Source of the DNA: Cyclaneusma minus
Taxonomy: Eukaryota > Ascomycota > Leotiomycetes > Marthamycetales > Marthamycetaceae
Length of the DNA stretch: 64,000 nt
Assembly (NCBI GenBank): GCA_037179335.1
Contig: JAKZHN010000014.1
Location: 558,001 to 622,000 of the forward strand
Reading direction: 5' to 3'
Part shown: positions 25,701 through 38,958 of the stretch, piece after piece
Layout of the letters: each line of letters begins with the position of its first letter
Numbering within the stretch: the first letter of the stretch is position 1
Position numbers and translations under genes: made by a program
Notes under the pieces: generated by a model
Databases searched by the model: none
The model's input: only the letters and a program-made list of their open reading frames with translations
What the model was told of the DNA's origin: nothing

Positions 25701-28700
25701 AGCCACAAAGCCACGCCAGGCTTCTGCTACCAGCAAAGGACTGAAAGCCCTCCGGTAATCAATGGGGGCCCGGTACGTATCTAGGACCTTCGTGCAAGCC
25801 TCGGAATTAGGGGGTAAGTCGCTATTGTGGAAGATATCCCAATTGAGAATCGTGAGAAACAATTCGTCCATGTTCGGCACAAGACGGGCTCGCATATCAT
25901 GCTTGGATCTTGCAACCTTGTTCTTCTTGACAGGTCCCTTCAGCTTCGATTTCTCGAAAGCCCGGCGTTTTTCTGCACGAATCTCGTCGATACGCTTTGT
26001 GGTCACGCCATTGGCAAGCAACTCCTTGAGATCAGGTCCATCCTCTTCGTCGTCATCTGATTCTTGCTCAGAGTCTGAAGATCCTACCATGATCTCGCTC
26101 TTAGGGGCGTGGTCTTTGCCTTGCACACCAATGCCTTTGAGACCGGACCCTTCGCCAGGGACGATAGGGCGAGGTGCGCGGAGAGCTCGCGCGTCGGAGA
26201 TCGCAGCAGCATCACGTAGCTTCTTCTCTTCCCTCGCCTTCGCTCTCGAAGCTATGATAGCTGCACCCAACGCTGATAGATTTGTCTTTGGTTTCGGTGG
26301 TGGAGGGACGCCTTGACGTGGCTTGATCTGACTTGGCACGGGCTTGTTTTCCTTCGTGTTTCGTGCTGCAGCGGCTTGGATAGACTTGCTGTCATCGACT
26401 CGACTTTGCTTGATCTGGCCTACTACAGACTTGTGGTCTTTCAAGTTCGAGGAAAGGAGTTCGAGGTCATCGTCCAGGTCGTCCAGGTCGACTGGCTCAT
26501 CCTTGGATCCTTGTTTGGCACCCCCAGCAGATCGAGACCAAGCGTCGATGGTACTTTGCTTCTTGGGAGCGGTAAATTGAAGTTGTTCTTGAACATCCAG
26601 ACCAAGGTTCTGGTCCAGGGCGCGCTTGAGTTCAGCCCTCTGCGTACGGGTCAAATTATTCCTGACGGTTTTACCAAGAATAATCGCATCAATGTAGGCC
26701 GCCGCCTCTTGGTCAACCTCAATTCCAACCTCCTTCAGCCTTCTCAATATCTTAACCACAAGACTATTGACCATAGAAGCCAATACCTCGTCTCTTAGCC
26801 TAAGCCACTCGCACATAGGTCTGATGGAGTTGCTGGGCCCATGCAGAAGTGTCTGTTTCACAGTGTGTCCCGACTGTTTGGCACCCGTAGCGGGGACCAA
26901 GGTGCTCACCACAACCCCGTACTGATCAAATACGTACTCAGCATATTCCATTGCGTCGCGGCAGAACCGCAGGATATTGTCCTTGTCATTCTTGGACCAC
27001 TTCTCCAAGCCTTTGCAAATTGCTGATAAGATTTGCCATTGGCATTTCCACCATTTGAAGAGAAGTTCGGAGTGGGTGCTAGCAAGTTCAGGTTTGACAC
27101 GCAGGAGCCCAGAATGGGAGTTGCACAGGGCATTCGTGATATCCCGACTTGTCTTCAGGACAAATGGGTAACTGGAGAACTTGTGAGACGCGTTGATACG
27201 AGTAGCTGTGGCGACGAAATACTGGAGTGTGAGTTGAAATTTCTTGCCCAGTAAATGCAAGATGGCGTCCTGTCGGTCGTCTTCTTCCGTGAGTGACTTC
27301 ACGAGTTCGATAGCTGCAGCATATACAAGCTGAGAGGGCGGCATAAGAGCTGCGATGATTCTGGCATAAACCCTATCAGGTGATGTCAACTTGGCAAGCT
27401 CAGACGAACCGAACTCGCTGATCCGGGTCAAGAAATCGGCGATATCTTCCAGCACCCTTTCGTATTCCTTGTTGAATTTGAGAACCTCTTCTGCCTTGGG
27501 GTGCTTTCCCCGGATAACTTCCGTCATGAGAACGTTATCTATGCACTGGAGAACACCCTGCACCAGATCTTGATTTTGTGGCTTCACAGCACTTCGTATA
27601 GCCGCCCAGATTGACTGAGAATGACTTTCAAGTACATGACTGACTGGTTGCCCTGTGACGTACGCGTGTTGCAGGATACGGAAAGATCCGCAGTCCAGAA
27701 GGATAGCATTCTTGACAATCCTCGCAGAGACTACAAAAAGCTGCCGGAGATAAACGGCGCACCGTTCCTGGGAACCCACAGGTTCTGAGCATGCATACTT
27801 GATTATGATGCCTCGATATTTTTCCACCAATCCCAACGTGCCGTTGACCAATATCATGGACGTCGACGTTGCCCTGATTTGGCTGTTGTTGAGACTGTCC
27901 ACAAATGTAGCAAGAGTTGAGGTAAGGGCACTTAGAGCAGCTAGGCAACAAGCAACTTGAGCTTCAGGCGCAGGATTCTTGGTCTTGTCTTGCAGTCGTT
28001 CAAGCAAGTGGTGGAGCAATGAACTGCACAAGTCATACTGCTCTGTGTCTCGCAAACACTTCAAGAGCAGCGTGACCCATTGAAGGGCCAGTGGAAGCTT
28101 GTCGTCGCTAAGTATTCTCTTTTTCTCGACAATCGATTTCTTGGAGTTGTTGTTAAGTGCTGTCTCCTCCTCATAGCTAAGTGCTCCATCCTTGGATGAC
28201 TGAGATAGGAGGTTCATGAACTGCTCAGCGTTGAAGATTTGTTCGCAGAAGGTGGATGGTGACATGGTGGTGTACTTTGTCCAGAAAGCTGCCGGTTGCT
28301 TCTCTGCGAGGAAACACAGCGCTTGTATGATGTGGCCAAGGGCCTCCTCATTGGCCTTTGGTAAATGCTGTAGCGCCAGAGTATAGAGGTTTGGGTGGCC
28401 TTCGAAATGAACGATGAAGTCTGATATCATTTGATCATCCAAGATAAGCAAGATCTTATAGATACCGATCCAGAATCTTGTAACTTCGTCGGGCGTGGTT
28501 ATCGGCGTCGCGAAGTAAGAAATAATGTCCTTGAGGTTAGTCTGGCATCCCCACTCGAATTGCTCGTTCGTTATGGGAGTACGCTGCTTCTTGATTGCCG
28601 CGAGGCACCTAGTCGACCATAGGCGTCGGAAAGGGTCATCCACGAACTGGAATTCGACCACAGCAGGCAGGAGGCGAGGTATTACCATCAATCTTTTTTG

Positions 28701-29421
28701 CTGCATTGTGGAGAAAATCTTAATGAAGAGGTTAAAATTCGGAGTGCTGGACCTCAAGAATGATTTGCTGCAAAGCGCCTCAAGTACGGCATGCAAATGT
28801 TCAAACTTGAGAGCGCCGAACTCTCTCTTGTCCTCCGCCATCGACTCAAGATGTTTGTCGGCGTTCTCGAGACCCTCAAGAATTCGGCGGGTATCAGCTT
28901 CGTTGATCAGGTCCCTGAAGAGAGTGACGAATTCCTCGTCGGACATGCTGAATGAACTGTCAGTAGGGAAAATGGTGTGTCAGAGAGGACGTGACTCACC
29001 CTCCAACCTGTTCCAAGAAAGCCTTTCGGTACATGTGGTGGTTCGGTATGCAGTCGACGCACTTGGTGAGGGTTTCATTGAGCTTCTGTTGATAGTCCTG
29101 CATCCAGGGTTCAACCAGTTCAGAAGGCAGGCCTAGGATATAATAGAATTGGTACGCCAGGTGTCGTCGCTCCCGCCAGGCGTCCTGGTATTGCTGTATC
29201 CGATCGTCAGGAACGCCATTGGGATCGTAGTCCGTCTTATCGTCGTCGGATTGTTTCGGACAGAACCAATGTGCGAGCGTGGGGTGCTTGTCAAGCTTAC
29301 TGCGTAGAGATCTAGATCAGTCCAGGTTCTTTAAACAGATCAGTGGAGGAGAGCGAGAAACAACGTACGACTTGCACTCATTGAGTAAGTTAACTATGTC
29401 TTGTTCGTCGGGAGCAGCCAT
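22774..29421 (-). CDS. sen1: Sen1-type RNA/DNA helicase
   Basis: Superfamily 1B helicase of the Upf1/Sen1 group. Family members unwind RNA:DNA hybrids and terminate non-coding RNA transcription by RNA polymerase II in the nucleus. My model has exons 29421-29369, 29299-29000, 28947-22953 and 22875-22774 (introns of 69, 52 and 77 nt). A further probable 69-nt intron at 23256-23324 is in frame, so the product is about 2126 or 2149 residues, the usual Sen1 size. Visible motifs: Walker A GPPGSGKTKT near residue 1375, DEAAQ near 1615, then GDPKQLPPTV, QYRMHPEI, FQGRES and GITRAKSSLWLLG. A long alpha-helical N-terminal region precedes the helicase; a low-complexity Pro/Gly/Gln tail follows. The last exon adds a basic end (PDPFIQKKK) typical of Sen1. 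The start at 29421 is chosen because it adds conserved N-terminal residues including HWFCPK that a start at 28946 would lose. Confidence 0.93.
23256..23324 (-). other. Probable in-frame intron in SEN1
   Basis: Begins GTATGT and ends GTACAG on the minus strand, is 69 nt long (divisible by three) and has no stop codon, so both spliced and retained forms are translatable. The 23 residues it would encode (VCLMASQLACI...) read as an oddity inside a Pro/Ser/Asn-rich tail. Confidence 0.65.
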
Positions 29422-31348
29422 GATAGCAGTGGCTCAGGCTTCTTCCCAAACGATCAGAGCACGAGTATGAAGTTGTTGGGGTGAAGGTCTGGCTTTGGCT
29501 CCAAACAGCAGTGCCAGTCGCAGAGTGCGACGAGCAAAGAGAAAATTCACACGGGCGCTCTCTCTGCTGCGGAAAACAGAGGCAGGCTAGCTGAAAAAGA
29601 AGAGAAGGCAGGCAATGAGCAGTCGGGCTGCGCCGTGGTTGAAAATAGTTGGTCAGACGCGGGCGCAGATGAAGGAGTGGGCGGAGATGGAGATGGGACA
29701 GGATCAGGAAGGAAAGGTCACAGGCGAATCCATATGTAGGCGTGCTGCGGCGGCATTTACATCCCGACCTTGACGACAGCAGCGATGTCCTTCGACAGCA
29801 AGCAGACTGGAGAATTGGGAGACGCGACCACCGCTTGCTCCTGGGCAGGATTTGGCGCGTACGGCGAGGCTGCAATCGCGATTTCAATTTAGCCCACGAG
29901 GCTGAGCGACCTTTTACGTCAGTTTTTCCACTAGCCACCAATTCCCACAAAAGCTATATGGACAGATAATCGACCCAGGCCTTATATTACTCTACAAAAT
30001 CAAAGGTTGCCAACGACTTCCTTCCTTTCAAAGACACAAAAAGCCAGTTGAATGCACGTGTCACGTGTTCTTGACGTCATAGAGACAGATACATGCCCGT
30101 ATAACAATATTTTCCAGGCGACGTGAAGACATCTCGAGAACATTTCCCAGAATACCGCTAGCTCCTGCGTCTAGAACTGATTTTCCATAAGTCCAATATC
30201 ACCTTCGCCACCATGCGTTTTTTCTGCCACCACTTACCCCTATCCAGCTCCGACCCCTGAAACTATCGTCACTCTTCGCTGCCACTGTCAGCTCCCAGAA
30301 AGATGAAAACTTATACTTGGTCACATATTGGCAATTCTCAAAGGAATCTACAATTATCTGCACTTCATTCACTTCACTCACTCCATCATCTCGTCCAAAG
30401 TCATCTACCCCTATCCATTGAAGTCTACGGCACAGCAGCCATCACATCGACTCGCCCGACGTGTTCGGACCCGGTAGCGAAAGGAATATTGTCCGTCCAT
30501 AATGAGGAATTCCGGTGCCTTCTATATTCAGGAAATCGCGGGACTTTGCTTTCAGGATTCTGCCAGCAGTACTCTTAGACAACAGCAGGTTCTCCTGAAC
30601 AACGGTAAAAAGCTCTTCCTTACAACAGTCGCGAGCCCAAAGGGCGATAGATCAGATTAGTATGCATCCGGCGCTGTGTCAGGATAGACTCCGCATGTAT
30701 GACATGAAGCAATTACCAATCTCAGTACATTCACCAACCCCCTTCTTCAACTCTAGCATTGCACAAGATCACATCAGAGCCGAAACCAAACAGAACTCAA
30801 TTCATTTTTCCTCTCTACTCACGCCTCCAACAAAACTCCATGCTCTAGGCTCGCTTTCCATCCTCGCATCAGGCATCAGCCATCGCCCAATCCATCCTAT
30901 TCACAAAAACAACGAGTCTCTCGCATGACCCCATCCTCGTACTATCTAACAATCGTCCCCGCACCCTCCCCTAGCAAAACAAAACAAAATAAGGAAACAT
31001 CAGGTGACCACCTGTCGTGCTCGGCTTTCTCAACAAAGCCCATGCATGCAAGAGAAAGCAAACTGTGTGTTATAGCAGGCTCGTCGAACCAGAACGACAG
31101 CAAAGAGTTCCAAACACCGCTTTCCCTCCCATAAAAGAAGCAGAACGCCGCCTTGCTCAAAGAACTCCCCGTTATGCAGAAAGCGCGAGTGGTTTCGTAA
31201 ATGTTCGCTGTCTTCTGCAGATCTCTCATCATGCCTGCCTGCTGCAAAAAATAATTTTTCGCTGGTATAGAGAAGAACACAAGCAAACCCGCAAATCTCA
31301 AACAGTAACCCAGGAAGTAGTATACAATAGTCCGCAAAGACCAATGAA
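29422..31348. other. SEN1 upstream / flippase downstream region
   Basis: About 1.9 kb with only short overlapping open frames and no recognisable product. It must hold the SEN1 promoter (next to 29421) and the 3' untranslated region of the flippase (next to 31349). Confidence 0.6.
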
Positions 31349-34300
31349 TCAAAGCTGATCATCAGTAATCTCGTTTTTCAACCCACCACCCTCAGCCCTT
31401 CGGTTTCCCTGGCTCGACTCGAGTCGCGTCAGCATAGCCGCACTCGTAAAGTCGTTCGCCTGTTCGTAGCTCGGCCGTATACGATCACAGCTCGCCCTCA
31501 TCCGGTCGTAAGACGGCCTCGGCCTATGTTCTTGAAAGCTGGGTCTCGGCGGGCGATCTTCGCTCTCCATGCTCGTAATCGGCGGCTCTAAGGAGTTCCG
31601 CGAGGTTCGGTTCCTAGTGTAGTCGGTGTTGTCGCTCCCAGCTTGACTCGGGTTAGCATTGTGCGTTGCAGTTGTTTGCGCGACCGAAGGAGGGTAGATG
31701 GGACGCTGATCTTCGTCATCGTACATGTATGAGCTGGTGTGTTTTGTGGGCGTAGATGTGGATGATGACGCACTGAATTCTTTCTTGGACTTCTTGGACT
31801 TTTTGGACGTCAGGGAGGGGTCGTCGTCAAGGTAGTCGAATTTGCCCATGCGGACTTGTTCGCGGATGATGTCGACATCGTAGGGGAAATAGACTTTTTG
31901 CATGGATTTGATGGCGAAGCGTGGGAAGAGGCAGACGACGATGATGAGGCCTGTCAGGGCCCAGAAAGAAGCCTGTCCGAAGATCTCGGCAGCCGCTTTG
32001 TAGAAATTGATAGTCGACGAGGTGAAGGAAGTGTAGACGCCAGTCCAGAACCAGACGAGCAAAATACTGATGGAGACCAGGAGCAGCATAAGCCAATCCC
32101 ACCGGTAAGTATTCAACAAGACATAGGTGTTGATGACAGTGATGGTCGCTGGAGCGACAAATACACCAAGACGCTCTCGATCGTTGACATCCTGGCCACT
32201 CGAGGTCACGTTTCGTCCGGGTGCGAAGAGCAGATACGCCAGGAACCAGCACATCAGTGATTGGTAGGTGCCGTCGAGCATGTAGAGCCTATTCTCAAGT
32301 TAGCAAGTCAACCGAGTGAGTCAAGCAAAAGAAAAAGCGCACCAGAACTTAGTCTGCGTCCACTCCTTTCTCTCGATACCACGCCTGTAGAGCTGAGGAA
32401 CCGCAAGAGACACCTTATCGCTGACATCCTGGTCCAAGACACCCATGAAGATGACAGGCAAGGATGTAAAGGCGAGGTTGTAGAGCAAGACGTATGTGTA
32501 GTCGAAGATGTACGTCATGTCGAAGTTGGTATATATCTGATACCAGAAAATGGCAAACGTCCACACAATGTTCTTGTAGAAGAAGTTGGCAATGGTCTCG
32601 CCGAGTCTTCGATACGACCAGCGACCATGAACGAGGACCAGGCGTTGAAGGTAGCGGAATTGCGCAATGGCGTAATCTGAGGACATGACAGCGGCTCTTC
32701 CCTCCTCACCAGCAATTCCAACACCGACGTCAGCCTCTTGGATCATAGCCACATCATTGGCTCCATCACCGATTGAGAGGGTCATAACATCGAGACCGGT
32801 TTTGACCATTGCAACGACGGCAGCCTTCTGAGCAGGGCTGACTCGGCAGCAAAGCACAGATTTGCACTGCTTGCAGAGCAAGAGGAATTTCTGTCTCAAC
32901 TCCTCATCAAGTACCAACTTCAACGAGTCGCCATCGATGACAATAGCGTGAGTGGATGCTGGTGCTTCGTGACTCTTCCGCGCAGCAGCCAATTCCTCGT
33001 CATCTCCTTTCATGTTGAATGTAGCCAGGTGCTTTTCTAGCTCGGCCTTCGCGGTTTCCTTCGACTCGTCCTCAATTTTGAAGACAATAAGCTCCATGTC
33101 GTTGTTGAGGAGATTGCAGGAGAAACCGATATTGATAGCAGTCTCGACCTTGTCACCGGTCAACACCCAGAGCTTGATACCTGCCATAGCCAGAATAGCA
33201 ATAGTATCCGGCACGCCAGCCTGTAAGCGATCTTCGATGGCAGTACCACCCAGCAAGGTCAGATCAGACTCCATTGCGCTCGACACCTCCTCCAGCTTCT
33301 CTTCTCGATCCCTGACTGAAGCTGCGGCGAGTTCGTAGTCCTTGTTCCACGCTTGATACTCTTCCTCGCTTAGGTTCTTCTGTGCGATACACAGTGTTCT
33401 CAGACCCTCCCGTGCAAACATTTCGAGGTGCTCGGCGGTGTTGCGTCGTAATTCGGCTTGCTCTCCCTTCTTCAGGCGCGAATAGATAATACTGTCGGCA
33501 CCCTTGCAGAACAGGATAATCTTCCCGTCTGGCATTCGGATAATCGCACTCATACGCTTTCGTGTAGAGTTAAACTCGAGGGTGTTCAAAACGGTGTAAT
33601 GTCTTTCTTCGCCAAGAACATTGAGGTCGATACCCTCGGTTGAGTTTCCAATAACCGTAAATCCGCAGTCTCGGGCCGTGGCCACAAGAGCGGCTTCGTC
33701 GGGGGATTGAGCTCTGAACTCGATCTTGGGGGGGTCGCCTGGCTGGATTTCCGAGATGACCGTATGGCAAAGAGCCAAGGCAAGCATGAACTGGTAATTA
33801 GCTGCCGCCTGTTCCTCGCCCGACTCTCCAGCTAGATCCTTAATGTAGTCGGGGGCCACGAACGTCAGGTCCTCGTCGTGCAGGTAAGGGTTGTCGTGCA
33901 TCTTTCTCATCTCCTCGATCATGGTGACTCGTGCAGCTGCAATCTCTTGATTGGCACGAGCAGCCTCCTTTTCCACGTCAATACCTTGGCGTTTCTGCAT
34001 TCCAGCTTGCGCCTCCGTATACGCTTCTCCGTATGGAACACCATTGACCGTGGCTTTCTTGAATTCCATGACGTTCTGAGTCAAGGTACCAGTTTTGTCC
34101 GAGAAGATGTATTCGATCTGACCGAGGTCGTCTGAGATATTCCATGACTTGGGCGTGCAGGGATAATCCAGCTTTGCGTAGTACATGAAGATGTCGCTGT
34201 AGATGAAGTAGGCCTGCGCAGTTCTGATGATTTCCAGGGAAATGTACAGAGAGATGGGAATCAAGTTCTGGAACAGAATGACAGCTGCCCAGAAAGTGAT

Positions 34301-36048
34301 GAACCCATCCAAACCAGGAGAGCCTCCGATTGTTCCAAATTCGAAATAGCTGATCGAGGTGTTGGCTTTGCCGAAAGCGAATCCTTCTACGATGGCGGCA
34401 ACAAGACACATGACCACAAGAATGAAGAAGTTGTAAATAACGTTCCAGTTCAGCTCGCGGGCGATGCGCGATCTCTTGCTGGGAGTGATTCCGGAGTTCA
34501 TCATAATCTTGGTGTCGAAGCCAGTAAAGACAACGACAGCCAGAACCCAGTCGGTATTCCTCAAGTTGCATCCACGGAGCAGCATGTTGTTGATCGCGAT
34601 TGGTTCCGCCATCTCTTCGCCCTCAGCACCGTTCTTGCCCTTCTGCTTCCAGCGTACGGCACCACTGTACTGGTAGAGGTTAGGCTGCGGGGCCTCGCTC
34701 TCAAGTATGAACTCCGTCTTTTCGCAGTCGCGGGCATGTTTGATATCTTTTCCGCATCGAAGGGCATGGCGAAGCTTCAAGTTGGTCTCTCCGTCGAGGT
34801 TCTTCGTCTCGACGTAACAAGCACCGTCGGGGTCGGAGGTTGCAAGGACGACTATGTCTGCTGGTATTTGGTCATCGTTGTAAATACGCACAAAATCACC
34901 AACCTTTACGTTCTTCCAGTAGTCCTTGTGGAATCGCGCCTTGCCAGCCGGCTTATTCGGGTTGATAAGACTTCCGAAATTCTTGGCTGCGAAAGCTTCT
35001 TTTGCCTCCTTGCTGGCAGAACCATTGCCATTCGCCATCCCAGGAGCGAGGTGGCCGTCAATTTCCATCCCGTTGTTGTCGCGAGGCATCGGCGAGGGGA
35101 CCGGGGTCATCTGGATGTCGTCCGGCGATAGAGAGTGGCGCTGCGAGCGTGTAGAGTATGTTGAGAGGCGTCGGGTGTCTGCCGATGGTCGACGAGATTC
35201 ATTCAGAGCTCGCTCTGCGTAAGTCTTGCCATCTTCCCCCTTCTTCTTTTTGCCGGCCTGTTTCTTCATCCACTTGAAGGCCGCAATCATGGCTTTGGTT
35301 GTAGCTTTCTTAATTCTCCGCCACAGAGACACATTGTCGTCGCTAACGTTGACATTGTTCCAGTCGACCATTCGGTGCACGGGGGAATTGTTGAGTTCGA
35401 TGTCGAGAACGGTTCGGCGGTAGTCTTCTATCGCATCCTTGATAGCTGTGATGCAGACAATAACGATCAAAGGAACGGCATTGAGGCCCGGATTGTAACC
35501 TCCAAAGATGTTGAAGAACTAGCACAATGTCAGTATATGCGCCACTATCGAGCTGGCGGAGCACCCACGTCTAGAATAATGAGGAAGAGAAAGTAGATGT
35601 TGGCGATGTTGTGGAATTGATACCACAGGTTCTTCGGGATGAAGCTCAAAGGCGTGTACTTGGCTGTCCTGATTTTGTTCCGCGCGTACTGGACTGTGGG
35701 ATAGCCGTTCTCGTCAACCAGCTCAGGGGGCAGCGGCTGATTGAAGAACAGCTTGCGCGGGCCTTGTCCCTCGTCCTCGTTGTCTGCGGCGTCGTCGTCG
35801 GCTTCATTCGACTCTTCCTGAATGCCCCCTAGCGACGTGGTCCCTAACGAATCGCCGCCACCAGATTCGCGCTTCTTCTCACTGCTGCCAGCCTTGAAGC
35901 GTTCCATGATGGACATGCGCTTCTTGCCGGCGGAATTGGGCGATACTCGTTGGGTGGCCCATCGCAATCGCTTTGTCGCGTTGGCCATAGGATCCTGTTC
36001 AGGCGGCTCCTCCATGTGCGGCTCCTCCACGTACGGCTGGACAGCCAT
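31349..36048 (-). CDS. P4-ATPase phospholipid flippase, Dnf1/Dnf2-like
   Basis: Moves aminophospholipids from the outer to the cytoplasmic leaflet, usually at the plasma membrane or endosomes with a Cdc50-family partner. Exons 36048-35569, 35518-32343 and 32288-31349 join in frame across introns of 50 and 54 nt to give 1531 residues, normal for the family. Motifs in order: KNLWYQFHNIANIYF (N-terminal flippase domain), actuator DGETN near residue 402, PISLY in membrane helix 4, phosphorylation site DKTGTLTQN near 634, nucleotide-binding SPDEAALV, VLTGDKVETA, and GDGANDVAMI followed by SSDYAIAQFRYL. The final exon carries the last membrane helices and a Ser-rich tail ending NEITDDQL. The NMLLRGCNLRNTDW segment is of the Dnf1/2 rather than Drs2 or Dnf3 type as I remember them. 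Confidence 0.93.
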
Positions 36049-37764
36049 GGCTCGGTGTTATCAGCGGGCAGTCGCCCGGGCCAAAGGATTAGAGGCCGCC
36101 AGCCTTTGGTAGAATGATGGCGGACCGATAATGCGCGGAATGTTTGGTTGAACGAGCGTCGGATTAATCTGGGTCGCGGTCGGTGGTGCGAAGGAGTGAA
36201 GGTGGCCAGGGAGGTTCGTGGTTGGAGATGCACTGGGGGGAATTGAAGGGGTCGATGCTTTGTAAACGGGCCCCGTCGGCTAAGATTATTGTTGTCACTT
36301 CGGATCGGAAGAAGCGGCGCCCCAGAGCTGCACGCACGAGCACTCTCAGCGCTTAATGTTGACCTACCTCTTTTCAGCAGAGTGCAGCCGGCCGACAAGC
36401 AGTAACAGCGGGAGGACAGATCCGCGATGTCAGTGTGAAGTGTGTCGAAGGGTGAGAGGGAACGTCAAAAGCGAGAGGAGGAGCAGTGGCGAGCAGCCAG
36501 GAGTTCCGGAATCCGTGTCGAGGCTGGTGAGGCGTTTGATACCAGAAATGAGACAGCCTAGGTAATTCAGCCTGCCGGACTGCGAGAATAATGCTCTTGT
36601 ATTTCTTTTTACAAGAGTGTCAAGACAGCCAGCAACCGTTCGGCCAGACAACTTCTGACAACCATCCTCCATCTTCTCCGGCCCCGACGTCTCGTTGAAA
36701 GCCCAGTAGGCCGCCATGGTCTTGGCTGTAGCTCCTCTAGACTATTTGGGGAAGGCCAACCGCCAAGCTTCAAATTTATGACGATTTATGGGGTCGATGG
36801 GGGCCGTTGAGCTTAGCCCGTATGTATGGCAGCAGCTCCCCAAACCGGCACATTCGTAACTTCAATGGGCTGGTTGACGACAGCGGTGTTCGTGCGAGGT
36901 GGAACCTCTTGCGTGGCCATTCTGAGGGTCGACGACTTGAAGTTTTGAGCTAATTATATGGAACACTTGTTTATAATATTTTCAATAATTTTCAATAATT
37001 CGAAGCCAATCCGATATTCTGATACATTGGTCCTTCCAGAATATAAAGACGACCCAGGCAATTAATTAAGGCGGATATTACTTAGGGGAGCTGTGAGACC
37101 CACCCAATAATAGGATCGTCTTTATGTCAACTGAAGACTGCAACATAAACATGTTCAGCTGTCATCAATCCATACTCTACTCTACTCTACTCTCACATTC
37201 ATTCCTCCCCTTCGGCCTTTCAAGTCCAAGGGCGAGGCCCGAGTCTCTCTTTTCTGGCCACCTAAGGGATCATGCAGCAGTCAGCTTGCCCCCTTGACGC
37301 TCCTGTGACGTGCTCCAGCCTCCCACACAACCAACATCCCGCAGGACTCGGGATGCACCGCATTTGCCGTGCCATCGTACGGCTGAATCTGCAAAGCCCG
37401 AACAGCCGCAGCAACAGCCTGCCCAGCCCTGCTCTGGAATGATTGGATTCCCCCAGGGCGGCTCGGTCGTGTAAGCTCACGGCTGCAGCGTGGACAACGC
37501 AGGGAAGAGGATGAACTAGCAAATCGCCATGCAGTCGGGAGGACGAAATGAGGCTTTTTATGTGTTATGCAGATATGTCCCAAGTGGCAGTGTCAGAGCT
37601 GTCAAACCGATCGACTCCCGCAGAAAATGTCAAAAATAAATGGGATTTTCGGCGAGGCAAATGTGTTCAATGTTCTTCTTGAGACGTTGCATTTGTCTTT
37701 TAAGAAGATCGGCAAAGTGTATTTGATCAAGGTTGCCTCAACTGAACTTGCTCGGACATCTGTG
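36049..37764. other. Flippase upstream region, no gene recognised
   Basis: Contains the flippase promoter and then 1 kb with no convincing gene. A 95-codon frame at 36430-36717 (minus) has no family resemblance. A CTCTACTCTACTCTACTCT run lies near 37173-37193. Confidence 0.5.
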
Positions 37765-37999
37765 CTTCCCAGCTCCGGTTCGGTGAAGCTGGTGATGCCT
37801 CGACTGCTTTCGGTGCTTCTCGTGGGTCCGAATGGGACTCTGTTGAAGAATTGGATTTTGCTGTAGATGAGATAAGTACCGAAGTGATGTCACTTGGAGA
37901 ATGGATCTTGACTCGTCGATGCGATATGACTCGAGATCAGAAAGAAGCTTTTCTGGAGTTCTGAGGCATTTGAAGACTGAAGTGTGGAGAAGCGCCGAT
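37765..37999. repeat. Diverged direct repeat, copy A
   Basis: Shares ordered blocks with 40394-40689 in the same orientation: CAGCTCC...GGTGAAGCTGG, GACTCTGTTGAAG, GAAGTRATG, CTTGACTCGTCGATGC, CAGAAAGA and GAGGCATTTGAAGA. Identity between the blocks is partial with indels. The two copies bracket the small gene at 38.7-39.9 kb. Confidence 0.7.
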
Positions 38000-38379
38000 C
38001 TGCAAGAGCGCAGCTCGTGGTGTAACAAACCACGGGCCCGTGCGTCCGCCGCGATTCGGAATTGAGGCTATTCCCAACTACGGCTATGGACTTGGATCTT
38101 GAAGTTTTGGCTATAACTTTGGCTTTCGACTTGGTATTTGGGGCTATTCCTATCTCTCCGCTGGAGACTCAAGGATGTTCCTAGCTATAGATGATTCATA
38201 GGACCAGGAGTGAAACATGTTATTGGAAAGAAACCAAGGTTTAAGCTATTAGGAACAAACAGAATAGTCGAATCGGAGCAAATTTATGATAATTTATCAG
38301 CAAACCAAGTGAGTATAAGTGAACTAAATATTCTATTGCCATGTGCGAAGATTACAATCAAATCGTTCAAACTATTCTC

Positions 38380-38545
38380 ATGGCACTGTAGAGTACCTAG
38401 TCTTATGGTGACAATAATCACGAATATTCACAGTGATTGGGAATATTCTGAGTGACTAGGACATTTCACCAACTAGAAACATTCTGAGTAGTTAGGAACA
38501 CATCTAACAATTAGAATGTCTCCAGTGATTGAAATACCTTTTGTT
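38380..38545. repeat. Degenerate short tandem motif (AGTGATTGGGAATATTCT type)
   Basis: Several imperfect copies of a motif around AGTGATTGGGAATATTCTGAGTG and its relatives (AACATTCTGAGTAG, GTCTCCAGTGATTG) in AT-moderate DNA. Related motifs recur at 40020-40260 on the other side of the gene. Confidence 0.45.
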
Positions 38546-38958
38546 ATTGGCTGAGCACATGAGAATTTGTCACTCTCACCAGTCAAGTGAAATTCACACG
38601 AGCATGCCGGAGAAAACAAGCGTGTGAAGTCGAAACCTAAACACTAGCCATCCGCAGATAACAGTGAACAGACAAATCAACAACAAAGTTTATCCTGCAG
38701 GCTTCAGCTGCTTCACACCACATTGATCTCTTTTTTAATCGCGCCAGATCCCTCGCTGCTCCCCCTCCTGCCCAAGCCTTCACCCTCCACCACCTTCTCC
38801 GACCTCGATTCTCCGACATCCTCTACTGCTCCTCCTGCCCAGGCTTCCACCCGCAGCCTCTACCATTCTCTCCAAAGTCCAGCTTGAATCTTTCTCTCAA
38901 ACGCCTTTCTCACTACACGCTCGTCCTCCCTCCCGACCTCCATCCCGAGATACCCATC

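Noticed and set aside
36430..36717. 95-codon minus-strand frame upstream of the flippase
   Set aside because: No family resemblance, no splice-supported extension, and it lies where the flippase promoter should be.
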